Shown piece by piece: positions 30,473 to 40,508 of a stretch of DNA of 64,000 bases. The translations under genes were made by a program, and so were the position numbers. Location of the stretch: assembly GCA_949751835.1 (NCBI GenBank), contig CATKHK010000016.1, positions 248,001-312,000 of the forward strand, in the 5' to 3' direction. The notes beneath the pieces are model-generated. The model saw nothing but the letters and a program-made list of their open reading frames with translations. It did not search any database and was not told the DNA's origin. The DNA is from Blepharisma japonicum (taxonomy: Eukaryota > Ciliophora > Heterotrichea > Heterotrichida > Blepharismidae). Position 1 is the first letter of the stretch. Every line of letters starts with the position of its first letter.

Positions 30473-31333
30473 TTACTTTCCTTTTAGAAGAATTTCAGCT
30501 GAGCACTTGATATCATATTTTGATTGAGCAAGAGCTGACATACATTTACGTGAATTGGTAAAACCTAATAATTTAAGATCAGCTATCATTTTTTTGAGTT
30601 GTTTACCAGTAGGTCTTTTGAACAAAGCTCCTGAGTAATCGACATCGATTGGAAGATATCTAGTTTTTCTTATTTCCATCTGGGGCTGGATTATAGGCTT
30701 TTTTAATGGTTCGATAACTAGACATGAGCTAATTCTTGGTTTTGCTTTATTTACTCTGGATTTAATTTTAATAAGAGGATGGCTATGATCAATATTGTCT
30801 TCGCACGCTTGACAAAGAAAGTAGTTGCATACTTGACAATGATATATCGCTCCTATAATTGGATTAGCTTTACAAATTTTGCATTCAACTCCAGCTTGAA
30901 TTTTTGACTCATAGATGCTTTTCTCTAAGTATAATTCAGCTTTTACAATATTCCTGATACTATCCAACAAAGCATTAGAAATGGTTAAAACAGGCTCAGC
31001 CTCTTTAGTCTGGACACTTTGATCGCTATAACTCCCTCTTCCATTTAATTCATATTTATCTTGTTCCAAAACAGAGCTATCAGAAATTTCTGATCCAAGT
31101 ATAACAAGGTTATCAGCTTGCAGAAGAGAGCACTGAAGCATATCAAAACTTTCCAGTCTTCTTTCTTCCTCACTTTCACTAGTCTGAGTAAAGAACTCTA
31201 CATCTTCATGTGTATAGCTCAAGTCATCAGAATTTGTTAGTGGTATATTCTCAAGAACAGACTGTTTATTTTCTTCCATAAACTCATCTATGTCAGTGAA
31301 CAATTTCTGAATCTCAGACTCATTTGAAACCAT
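30473..31333 (-). CDS. ZZ-finger and UBA protein, candidate selective-autophagy receptor
   Basis: A 286-residue protein. Residues about 151-188 form a ZZ-type zinc finger (CKICKANPIIGAIYHCQVC then CQACEDNIDHSH), close to the ZZ of p62/SQSTM1 and NBR1. The last 40 residues (LKKMIADLKLLGFTNSRKC, ALAQSKYDIKCSAEILL) fit a UBA ubiquitin-binding domain. Residues 63-66 (FDML), after a run of acidic residues, could be an LC3/ATG8-interacting motif. An N-terminal PB1 domain, present in p62 and NBR1, is absent. With ATG7 in the same window, a cargo-receptor role is attractive but inferred. Single exon, TAA stop. Confidence 0.68.
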   Translation of the reverse strand: MVSNESEIQKLFTDIDEFMEENKQSVLENIPLTNSDDLSYTHEDVEFFTQTSESEEERRLESFDMLQCSLLQADNLVILGSEISDSSVLEQDKYELNGRGSYSDQSVQTKEAEPVLTISNALLDSIRNIVKAELYLEKSIYESKIQAGVECKICKANPIIGAIYHCQVCNYFLCQACEDNIDHSHPLIKIKSRVNKAKPRISSCLVIEPLKKPIIQPQMEIRKTRYLPIDVDYSGALFKRPTGKQLKKMIADLKLLGFTNSRKCMSALAQSKYDIKCSAEILLKGK

Positions 31334-31413
31334 CTTTATAATAACCTAATATATTTTTTAAATCGATTACTGACCATTTCAAGCAATTTTTTTTAATAAA
31401 TGGCATCATTTAA

Positions 31414-33264
31414 TTATTGATCAATTGACTTCCTTTTAAAAGTTTTCATTGTCCTCAAGCTCCGATGAAGACTCTTTTCTTCTTCTAACTGTTCTGTATC
31501 AAGACTAACTCTATTAATATCCTGATCAAATGGTAAGTCTTTTTTAATCTTCAATAAATCTTTAAATGATCTTCCTGCATAGTCGATATTTTCTAAGCTT
31601 TCTTCTGTAATTTCATAATCTGTCGCTTCTCTTTCGAGCATGTTTTCTTTAATTAAGTTCATCATCCTGTCTTGGATATCATTCTCTAGCACGTGAGATT
31701 TTTTCTTATTTTTTGCAACATCTAAAATTCGCTCAAGTTCATCTTTTGGCTCATATTTTGTCCTTGCGTTAGGATCTCTTGGACATTCATGTGCAAAATG
31801 GCCAAGTGTTCTGCAGCTCTATGTAAAAATTACTGTGCATCTATTAGAAAGTCTGGAGATTTCATTTGCAATTTCAATTTCGTCATCATCTTTTGAGACA
31901 TGTTTAGAAGAAACGCAACCTGGAGCATCTTTACCTGCTCTGCCGCAGCATCAATATAGATCTCCACTGAACTTGCTTTTGTGAGTTTTGCAAGATCAAT
32001 TAAAATTTTCAGACTCAATATAAAGTTTCTGGCAATTTTTGCAAAGTTTTTCTTCAAGCTCTGATTGGAATTTGAATTGTTTGAGCCTCTGCCTCATACG
32101 GTTATATTCGTTTGAGATGTCTGCAAATTTCTTTTCGAGAGTTGAAAAATCTTGCTTTGTGGCTGCATTTTCTTGCTGGGTTTTTGTGAGTTCTTGTTCA
32201 AGATAGGATACTCTATCTTTGAATGATTTGTATATTTTGTCTCGCTGACCTTGAAGCTCACTTTTCAACTCAACCAGTTCCACAGAGTCCTTAAAAAGTT
32301 CGTCTCGGTTTGTTGTTACATCTTTAAGTTCATTATATAAGCTAATATATTCATTTGCTATTTCTTTGCTTCATGCACTGAAAATTGCATACTCCTCTGT
32401 TAATTTTTCCTCAGTGCTTTGAGCTTTAGTGAGAAACTCAAAGGACTCAAAAAGTCCTTTCAATCTTTCACCCATAATCTCACTTTGCATTACTAGCAAA
32501 GAGTTGCCATGATGCAATTGTAACGCAATATTTTTCAATTTATCATTCACAGCCATTTCGTCATGAAGTTGCCTTCCAAGCTCAATGGCTTTTGTGTCAA
32601 GCTCGGTGTTTTGTTTTTGATATTGCTGCGTCTGCTCTTTAAGAAGATTATGACACTGTTCCGTTTCTTGCAGTTGCTTAGTGATTTCTATAAGTTCCAA
32701 ATTTAGAGCTGCATAATTCGCTTCACTTCTAAATAGTGCTTCTTTTACATGCCCAAACTCATTTTTAATCAATTCTTTCTCTTGTTCAGCTCTTTTGACA
32801 CATTGTATTTGGTGGTCAAGTTCTTCTCTCAATGACTTAATTTCTTGATTCAGCTTGTCGCTCAGCTTTAATTCTGCATAAACAGGCCCATCAAAAGCAG
32901 AATTTTGCCTTGACCTTTCAGTTCTTGGGATTCCAAAGGTTTTCGATCTTGCAGAATCTTTAGTATTTCTTGCATCAATTTCGAACATTGGCAGTATATA
33001 TTTTTTTACTACTTCAGCAGCTATATCAGTAGACACTTGCAAGTTTACGCTTTTAGAATTTCTATGTGAAATCCGAGCAGTTGCTGAAAGGCCTTGCAGA
33101 TCGGTTCGAGTTGTACGTCCTCGACTAACCGTTGTATCTCGCAATGTTGATTCTGAATTTTGTTGGTGGAGAAGGGGAGTTAGTCTAAGAGTCTTTGGGG
33201 TATTATTTGAAATATTTGAAAGGGATAAAGAGGAAAGCAAGTCTTTTCTGTTTCCTACGATCAT
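31414..33264 (-). CDS. Coiled-coil protein with C-terminal zinc-binding motifs
   Basis: A 611-residue protein after removing one 15-nt intron (31819-31833) and reading TGA as Trp (32371-32373, 31996-31998 and one more). Residues 1-130 are basic and disordered (RKDLLSSLSLSNISNN); 130-400 are a long coiled coil. A Cys/His module follows, with CKTHKSKFSG, YWCCGRAGKDAPGC and SKH spaced like half of a CHORD domain. A CCHC knuckle (CTSCRTLGHFAHEC) comes next; the intron lies between its first Cys pair. The tail is acidic and basic helices. The mix suggests a cytoskeletal or basal-body scaffold, but I cannot name it. The divergent gene begins only 30 bp away. Confidence 0.8.
31819..31833 (-). other. 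15-nt intron in the zinc-knuckle region
   Basis: gtaatttttacatag. Phase 0, ending in an in-frame TAG. Removal brings RCT and SCR together to build a perfect C-x2-C-x4-H-x4-C knuckle, strong support for the splice. Confidence 0.93.
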
Positions 33265-33294
33265 ATTTTAATTCTTGTAATTAGCATAATAATA

Positions 33295-34623
33295 ATGACT
33301 GAAGAATTAGAAAACTTTGTGAAATCTTACTCACCTAAAGCACTTTCTAAGAGTTTTCCGACAGAAACCGAGCTATGAGTAGCTATATTTCAAGAAATCA
33401 TTGAAGGGCCTAATTTTTCAAGTTCAATATTCCACAGGGTAAAAAAACGAATGGAGCTGATTAGTCCCGTTGCCTGAATTCAAGCAATTACGAATGTCCT
33501 TAATTCTTTTAACCCAACAACTCATGAGCTTGCTTTGCTTAATCTTACCCATGTAAGTATTGCAGAAATCCAAGACGGCTGCTGCTTTACGCTTTATCAT
33601 CTATATGAGCTCCGAGCCAACTTATTCATGCACCTTAATTCTTTAATAACTCTCCCAACAACCCAAGCCACAAAACTTGCATTACAGTTTATCAAATTTA
33701 TTGACTTATGGTGCACAAATTTGCATGTTGATGAGCTTGATCTCGCTGAAGTTTTATTAAGGATCGTTCGGTTTACTTCAAAACTCGGCCTGGGCGAAGA
33801 AGATTTAAGAGTAAAATTGCTATGTGAAAAACTATCAGCACCGATGGTGACTCTTTGCAAGCAATATCAATGCTTCCAATATGCCAGCTCTAATTTACTT
33901 GCCCATGCCTTACCATTTGGGTATGTTGCTTGTGGATCTGATAGAGACGTACCAAGTATTGCGTGCTTATTACTTAAAGATTTAATGAAATCCCCTGAAG
34001 AAGGAGAAGTTGAAGAATCAGGAATTAGAGATAAGTTCTATTTTCTGCATTCGAAATTTGATTTTAATTATAGAGCACCACCTCAGTCTGTTTATTCAAT
34101 TTCAAAAGAAACTGATACACCTTCAGAAAAGGTGCAGATTTTAATACAGCATTATAGCGAAGTGCTGCCAAATTTATCAAATTCTAATTGGGACACACTT
34201 TTTATTAGAAGGCAAGTGCTTTCTGATACTTATACATTGAAAATTGTTTCGCTAATTGTAGGGGGAGGGAATAAACTTGCTTTACAGATGATTGATTTGC
34301 TGTTAAGCATTTTGGCAAACTTGATTGGAATGTATAATCAATCAAGGCAAGACTTGCCAAATACAATGCTGTTACTTAAACTCTTAGCTGAGCTTGGCTG
34401 GGTTCCATCCCTTGCAGGATCAATTTCTAACTATTTACACTTAATCCCTAATTCTAGCATAAAAGAGTTCCTTTTAATTATCTGGAATTACTTAAGAGAA
34501 CACCAACCTACAAATCCAGGAAAAAGCAACACTGAGCCATATATACGCTCCTTAAAAATGCTTATCCATAAAAACATCGAAAAATTAGGGAGTTTATATT
34601 TAGAGCTCCAGCATTCGACATAA
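33295..34623 (+). CDS. Uncharacterised helical-repeat protein
   Basis: A 442-residue protein joined across two TGA codons read as Trp (in TELWVAIF and SPVAWIQAI). It is composed of amphipathic helices throughout (LRIVRFTSKLGLGEEDLRVK, ALQMIDLLLSILANLIGMY), so an armadillo- or HEAT-like solenoid is likely. No catalytic or metal motif, signal peptide or membrane segment. I considered subunits of large transcription complexes but see no diagnostic match. ATG at 33295, 30 bp from the start of the divergent gene; stop TAA. Confidence 0.75.
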
Positions 34624-34710
34624 ATTTCTTTAATCAATATAATATTTTCAATAATCTTTTTCACTTTAGAATTAAGCTAAAGAAATGGCTTATAATTTTA
34701 CGACAAATTA

Positions 34711-35355
34711 ATGAAACGCGAATGGATTTTTCTTTCAATTTTGATCGTAGCATTCGCCTGCGATCAGGCATGTCAAAGTAAATGCACAAAACAAAACAAA
34801 GGCAAAAGCTGCTATGACTCGTGCCAGTGCGAGTCTCCGCTGCCTCCACCCTTAGAAGAGTTTGTTGCCAAAGGCAACCAATATTCTCTACCTAAAATTA
34901 AGCAAGACGAAAAGTTATGGGCCGAACGCGAGCTTGGTTGTGATGTCACCTCGCTTGAAATTTGTCTCCAACTTGCACAAAAAGGAGAAGACAAATATCA
35001 ATGTGCAATATATTCGGGCTGTGAAGACCTCCTTGTTGAGCAAAAGAAAGGACAAATTATAGAGGTCACTACAACTAGTGCGGAATGCACTAAAAGTTGT
35101 AACTTGCTATGCATTGGGATCGATAGTGGCGAATTATGCAAAAATAATTGCCAACAGCACTTTTGTACAGAAAAAGAAGACACAAATGAGGATAATGAGT
35201 TTGGCTGAAGTATAACAATTCAACTCATACTCATTTTTGCTTTGGGAGTTACACTATTGCTGACAATCAAAAAGCAAATTATCCGCAGAGCTGCAAAAAG
35301 GCGGTGGAATGAACCGTTGCTTGTCAGCTACGAACAAAATCATTTTTCAATTTAA
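34711..35355 (+). CDS. Cys-rich type I membrane protein
   Basis: A 214-residue protein with a signal peptide (residues 1-17, EWIFLSILIVAFAC), a Cys-rich ectodomain with about 19 Cys in short spacings (CDQACQSKC, CYDSCQCES, CTKSCNLLC, CKNNCQQHFC), a membrane segment near 168-188 (SITIQLILIFALGVTLLL) and a basic cytoplasmic tail (KKQIIRRAAKRRW). TGA codes for Trp just before the membrane segment; stopping there would give a secreted form without an anchor. Function unknown; a surface or endomembrane protein is likely. It converges on the Nudix gene with 12 bp between stops. Confidence 0.8.
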
Positions 35356-35367
35356 ACTTAATAGAAT

Positions 35368-36213
35368 CTATTGATTTTGCTGATAAATCATGTCTAATGC
35401 GTGCTTGTGGCCTTCTGCAACTCCTTCGCCGATTTGATTTGGAGCTATTCCTAATAATTGCTGGCTTGAAATATGAGCATTTTCATTTGTATAGTGAATT
35501 CCAGGTATTGTAAAATTTATCCCTCTATTTATATTTTCATAATCCTCTTTAGATATTCATACTGCATAATCTACCTCAGACCGTTGTAGAGACAAAGAAA
35601 TTTCATTTGATGAAAAATTTAAATTCATCGTGAAAAATACAATCAAATGCTGAGCTTTTGGAGGTCCAATACAAGGGAATGAACTTTCATATATGAATAA
35701 AGGAGTTGCAGTTACTGTTGTACTCCGATATTTAAAATGGCCTTCAGATATTTCAAACTCAATTCCTGTTTCTTCAGCAGCTTCTCTAATAGCACAGTAT
35801 TCAAGACTTTCTCCCAACTCCATACGTCCACCAGGAAAAACCCAATTTTTTGGAAAAAGGCTTAAGCTTTCAGTTCTCCTGGTGATAAGAACTTTTGAAT
35901 CAGAGCTCATGATTATGGCACAGCATGCTAGTTTAATTTTTCTATTAAGCTGGAAAATTGAGTTGAACTCTCTGAAATAGGCTCTCGCAGGACATGTAAG
36001 GCTATGGAGTAAAGGCAACCTGTAAAAAGCGTCTTCCTCTTGCTGAAAATCTGATGATAGATGGCATCTTGCATTTGCTATTGAATGCTTAAGCCCAATT
36101 AAAGCTGTTCTATTAATTTCTGGATATCCTAGTAGATCTAATAAGCACTGCCCAGTCAATATGTCTTGATTTTCATAGGATAAGTAGACATAAGGATCAG
36201 AGTTATGATTCAT
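35368..36213 (-). CDS. Nudix hydrolase, NUDT17-like
   Basis: A 281-residue protein with a complete Nudix box, G-x5-E-x7-REUxEExGU, seen as GGRMELGESLEYCAIREAAE then ETGI near residues 127-150, preceded by ITRRTESLSLFPKNWVFPGG. The TRRT...W..PGG arrangement is like NUDT17/NUDT8-type enzymes, which hydrolyse nucleoside diphosphates linked to another moiety; the substrate is not fixed by the sequence. The N-terminal 90 residues are outside the Nudix fold. One TGA (35557-35559) reads as Trp, and translation then continues for 63 codons to TAG. Confidence 0.88.
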
Positions 36214-36269
36214 TTATATAATATACATTATTAAAAGAAATCTAATTATGAATATTATGAATTTTAATT

Positions 36270-37187
36270 TTATTCAATAAATGGAAAAGTGTCAAATACT
36301 TCAGCAGTGCTCCATCCCTTTTCAGTTGCCATTTTGAAGTAGATGTCTCTTATGTTTGTGAACATCTTAATAGCTGGATCATCTTCACTCCTAGGTGTAA
36401 CCATTGAAAGCCCAATGTCCATATCTTTAACTAATGCGTTGGCTTTAAAGCTGTAATCAATTGTTCTGTTATGGGTTACATATTCGTGCACCCTCAGCAT
36501 TGAATTTGAACCTCCTGAAGAAGTCATCATTGCTTTTAAGGCTACATCAGGATCAATTCCTTCCTTTTCCAAAGTCTGAGCAACTTTCATTGCTAGTAAA
36601 ATATTGCAGCCATATAATAAATTGTTTAAACCTTTTACAGCATGTGCAGATCCTACGTCACCTATGTGAGCTATATTTTTACCCATTTTTTGCAGGATTG
36701 GCAATATTCTTTCGTAATCTGGTTTTGGTCCTCCTACCATAATGGTTAATGTAGCATTTGTGGCACCTTTACGTCCTCCGCTTATTGGGACGTCTAAGAA
36801 CTGCACTGATCTCTGTTGCAATAGTTCAGCTATTTGTCTTGATTGATGAGGTACACCAGAAGTGTTATCTAACCATAAGAGTCCTTGTTTCAATTGACTT
36901 TGGCTAGCTATCAAATGATCAGCAAAGATTTTAACTTCATTTGAAGTCGGCAGGCAAGATAAAATGACATCAATATGTGAAATGTCATGGGCAAAAGGAT
37001 TTGGCCCTGCTAGAGCTGTAGTTCCATATTCGCTAGCATGACTTACAGCTTTCTCATTGGTGCGGTTCCAAACAGTCATAGGGTAGGTTTTGCTGAGAGT
37101 CCCTGCAATGCGATACCCCATTTCCCCTAAGCCGACATAAAGCAGATTAGGAACTGTTGAAAAGCATCTTTGAGCTCCACTGATCAT
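36270..37187 (-). CDS. 3-hydroxyisobutyrate dehydrogenase-type enzyme
   Basis: A 305-residue beta-hydroxyacid dehydrogenase. The NAD(P)-binding start is LLYVGLGEMGYRIA, followed by VWNRT; the substrate-binding loop is DVPISGGRKGA and the catalytic Lys sits in AVKGLNNLLYG. A C-terminal all-helical domain follows. The first 14 residues (MISGAQRCFSTVP) resemble a short mitochondrial presequence, fitting a role in valine breakdown; glyoxylate or succinic-semialdehyde reductase activity in the same family cannot be excluded. Single exon, TAA stop. Confidence 0.9.
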   Translation of the reverse strand: MISGAQRCFSTVPNLLYVGLGEMGYRIAGTLSKTYPMTVWNRTNEKAVSHASEYGTTALAGPNPFAHDISHIDVILSCLPTSNEVKIFADHLIASQSQLKQGLLWLDNTSGVPHQSRQIAELLQQRSVQFLDVPISGGRKGATNATLTIMVGGPKPDYERILPILQKMGKNIAHIGDVGSAHAVKGLNNLLYGCNILLAMKVAQTLEKEGIDPDVALKAMMTSSGGSNSMLRVHEYVTHNRTIDYSFKANALVKDMDIGLSMVTPRSEDDPAIKMFTNIRDIYFKMATEKGWSTAEVFDTFPFIE

Positions 37188-37293
37188 TTTAAATTAATAA
37201 TAAAACTTTAACATTTCTTATATATGGTAAATCAAACACCTTATTGTATCATAATAAACATTGCTTATAAGTGTTAAATATACACTAATTAAT

Positions 37294-38388
37294 CTATGAT
37301 GCCAATCTTCTTGAACTCTTGCCATAATTTTTGATTTGCACAGTTGATTCATCATCTTTGCTATTCAAGAAATGGGAATCAAACTGATACCCAACAAAAA
37401 GTCCTTGAATAGATTCTTGCACAAGTGATTCATCAATTTCATCTTTAAAATCGCTGAAAATTCTTGCATCATAGTTCTCTTGCCTTGGAGGCAAAAACGG
37501 GGCATCAAGGGATTTTTCTAGTAATTTTTTCCATTGAAAGTCTCTTAGTCATGCGTGGTTTTTGACTTCTGAAGGTCCATTATTTCCCAACCTGTTCTGA
37601 GCTTTTCTCTGCAGTAACTTATTAATAAAATCTGCAGCTTCCATAGACCATCCAGGTGGGACATCTGATTTTTTTAGCTGGACTTGTCTAGACAAAATTT
37701 GCTCTTTAATTTCTTTTCTATTTCTGCCCAAATACGGTCTTCTTCCAGTCATAAATTCATAGCCGATTACTCCAACTGCAAAGTAATCGACAGCCATCCC
37801 ATGATTTTGCCTGCACATGACCTCAGGAGCCATATATCCAGGCGTTCCTGAGGTATCCCTATAATTTTCCGGTGCCATAACTTTAGAAATCCCAAAGTCT
37901 GTTATTCTTAAATATCCTTTATGATCGAAAACTAAATTCTCTGGTTTCATATCTCTATGTATAATTCCATTTATATGGAGATATTCCAGGCCTGTTATTA
38001 TGCAGGCTATAAAGAACCGTGTCTGCTCTTCGGTGAACCTCTTGTGTTGTCCGAGATGATATCGCAGATCTCCACCTGTCATGAGGTCCATTGCAAGATA
38101 AAGGTTTTCTCTATCTTGGAATGCATACTGCATATTCACTATAAAAGGGTGCTTTATCATTGAGAGAAGTCGCCGCTCATTCATTACAGAAGACACGCTG
38201 CGTTTACTGACGACTCTCAACTTAAGCATTTCCTTCATGGCATAAAGTTTCTTAGATTTTTTTAGTTCAACTTTCCAGACCCTGCCAAAGCCTCCACGTC
38301 CAATTATGTTGATAAAATTGAAATGATACCTGGATAGAATTGGGTTGTCCACTTCTTCGTGATTCGGTTTTTCTTGAGCATTGCCCAT
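37294..38388 (-). CDS. AGC kinase of the YANK (STK32) type, probably N-myristoylated
   Basis: A 364-residue Ser/Thr kinase. Motifs: IGRGGFGRVWKV, YAMKEM, IIHRDMKPEN, ITDFGISKVM, the activation-segment GTPGYMAPEV and the YANK hallmark GRNRKEIKEQILSRQVQ. After NHAW (the Trp is TGA, 37549-37551, matching the AGC H-x-W/F pattern) comes LRDFQWKKL and a C-tail with VGYQFDSHFL. I start the protein at the internal ATG 38386-38388: it is the first ATG in frame and gives MGNAQEKP, a consensus N-myristoylation signal as in mammalian YANKs, which would anchor it to membranes. Stop TAG. Confidence 0.9.
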
Positions 38389-38653
38389 TATTTGTAATTT
38401 ATTAATCAAACTTGTATTGCTCTACATAGATGATTCTAAGAAGCTTCTAAATAAAATTAAAGACAGTAGGATATGGTAGAAATAATTAATTAGACAGGAA
38501 ATTTTTTTTAGAAAATTGGAGAAGTAATGATATTGCTACTATTAAATTTAACTATTTTAGAAATTAAATTTATTCATATATTACTCATATATATATAAAA
38601 TATATTGAACTTATAAAGCACTCATTCATGCTAATTATGAAATAATATTCAAA

Positions 38654-39580
38654 ATGTCTGAATTATTTGATATCAATAGAGGCCAACTTCAAAAAATTTT
38701 CGATTCTCACCAGCAAAATAAAGAACTTGGATTTAACGATATTTTGAAATTCTGCAGCTCAGCAAGAATTTTCCCAGACCTTTTAACTTCGCAGAGTATA
38801 AGGAAAATAGTAATTTACTCATCTGGAGTCCCAATCGGTACTGAATCTTCAGCAAAGCTTAATTATCTTCAGTTCGAGAAATTATTAAAATTAATAGCTC
38901 AGCAATGCTTCAAATCCAGGAAAGGTGGCAACGATGAGTATCAATTATTCTTTTCACACATAAAGAATTCATGCCATATCAGATACAGAGTCGACTTCGA
39001 AACAATTACACCGGTTAAAAAAACGTCCAAGTCTCTTATCGAAAAGAAAATCCCCAAGCTTAATTTTGAGCATTTTGTGGGCGATCAAGAAAATAAAAGT
39101 AATGCTGCTACATTATTCAGACCATCAACTACAAGAAATTCAAAATCTTCATTATTTATGTTTGGTGATTCTCCTTCAAAGATGAGCTTGCTCAGTGAAA
39201 AACTGAAAAAAATCCACGAAGCAAGTTCTCCAAAAATAAGAAATTCATCATTAAGCAAAAAGGTTCCAGCAGATAAAACTTTTGGTAGATCTTTAACCCG
39301 ACCATCCCCAAAACCTCCTTTGACAGACAGAATGAGGAAAAATAATGCATCATCATTTGTTTCTTCAGATAGCCCAAGCCCAGTCCCACTTAAGCAAGTA
39401 AAAGATATTTTTTCGAAGTTTAAGATTCAATGCGAGAAAACATTCCAAGTGAAAAAACCAACAAAAATCCTTTTTAGTGATATACAAAGAATGATGGAGA
39501 TCAGGGAGAAGAGAAAACTGAGAATGTCCCAAGTAAGACTGAGTTTTAATCTTTGGAAATGTTTGACTAAATTAATGTAA
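38654..39580 (+). CDS. Uncharacterised protein with an EF-hand-like N-terminus
   Basis: A 308-residue protein. Residues 1-90 (RGQLQKIFDSHQQ, FNDILKFCSSARIFPDLLTS, LNYLQFEKLLKLIAQQCF) follow a helix pattern common in ciliate cytoskeletal proteins, where paired degenerate EF-hands lack Ca2+ ligands. The middle (130-250) is Ser/Lys/Pro-rich and disordered, with clusters suited to phosphorylation (DSPSPVPLK); the end is a basic helix. No name can be given. Clean ATG and TAA, single exon. Confidence 0.7.
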   Translation: MSELFDINRGQLQKIFDSHQQNKELGFNDILKFCSSARIFPDLLTSQSIRKIVIYSSGVPIGTESSAKLNYLQFEKLLKLIAQQCFKSRKGGNDEYQLFFSHIKNSCHIRYRVDFETITPVKKTSKSLIEKKIPKLNFEHFVGDQENKSNAATLFRPSTTRNSKSSLFMFGDSPSKMSLLSEKLKKIHEASSPKIRNSSLSKKVPADKTFGRSLTRPSPKPPLTDRMRKNNASSFVSSDSPSPVPLKQVKDIFSKFKIQCEKTFQVKKPTKILFSDIQRMMEIREKRKLRMSQVRLSFNLWKCLTKLM

Positions 39581-39667
39581 TGAGAAATTAAATAAAGAAA
39601 TAACAATTCATTTAAATAAAATGTGTTGTTTTATTATTTTTCAATAAAACCACGTATCTGCTAAATC

Positions 39668-40150
39668 TTAAAGGAATTTTCTAAGCTGTTCTGGGCCTGC
39701 ATTTCTGAGCTGCCTCCTAAAGCCATCATTTGGAAAGACGCATCCTCTTTTCGATCTCACAATTGCATAAGCTTCTTCAAATTGGATATTATATTTAGCC
39801 ATTATATAAGCAATCACAATAGTTGCACTTCTTGAAACACCAGCGGCACAATGAACCAATACTTTATCACCTCTTTGCAGGCTGGTGTGTATAAAATTTA
39901 ATGCCCCAGGCAAATGTTGCATCATATTTTCTCTAGCTAAATCATCAATCTGAACATAATAGTACGTTAGATTATCAAATCTGAATACGCTAGGCCTTTC
40001 CAATGCCTGGACAACATATTTGATTCCAGAAGATTTTAAAAGTTTCTCATTTTCTGCAGCATCTAAACTTCCTAAATATAGGTTTGGCTCAATCTCATGC
40101 ATAGGAGTCCTTGAAGCCTCAAGAAAATCTTGGATACTCATTCCTTCCAT
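39668..40150 (-). CDS. Active dual-specificity protein phosphatase
   Basis: A 160-residue DUSP with the full catalytic signature VHCAAGVSRSATI near residues 99-111 and the general-acid Asp in QIDDLARENM. The start EIEPNLYLGSLDAAEN and the helix AYIMAKYNIQFEEAYAIV are typical of small atypical DUSPs, which remove phosphate from Ser/Thr and Tyr. It has no other domain. It contrasts with the inactive relative at 3464-3943. Single exon, TAA stop. Confidence 0.93.
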   Translation of the reverse strand: MEGMSIQDFLEASRTPMHEIEPNLYLGSLDAAENEKLLKSSGIKYVVQALERPSVFRFDNLTYYYVQIDDLARENMMQHLPGALNFIHTSLQRGDKVLVHCAAGVSRSATIVIAYIMAKYNIQFEEAYAIVRSKRGCVFPNDGFRRQLRNAGPEQLRKFL

Positions 40151-40508
40151 ATTTTAGCAATTAAAGTTACAAGTAAATTTTAAATTAATTTGAGAACAAT
40201 TCTATATGTGAGAACTATTATTTAATAGTTTTTCTTAAGAAGTATTTTAGCTTTAAATGATCTTTTTAATAGGTTGCGTTGCATTTTTTGAGAAAGCTTT
40301 TATAATAAATCCTAAAAGACCTCGATCAAACTTTGTTTTATATTTTTAAGCAAAGAAGCTCATTTTTTGGCTCAAATAGTTCAAATGTTCTTTCTAATAA
40401 AATAAAATTATTAAGACTTTACCTTTAAAACTAAGCTATGATTCATTTCTCATAAAAATAAATATTTTTATAAATACAAAAGAATTTACAATAAATATAT
40501 AATTATGC
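40151..40508. other. Intergenic, AT-rich
   Basis: About 360 bp with no open frame or RNA gene that I can recognise. Confidence 0.5.
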
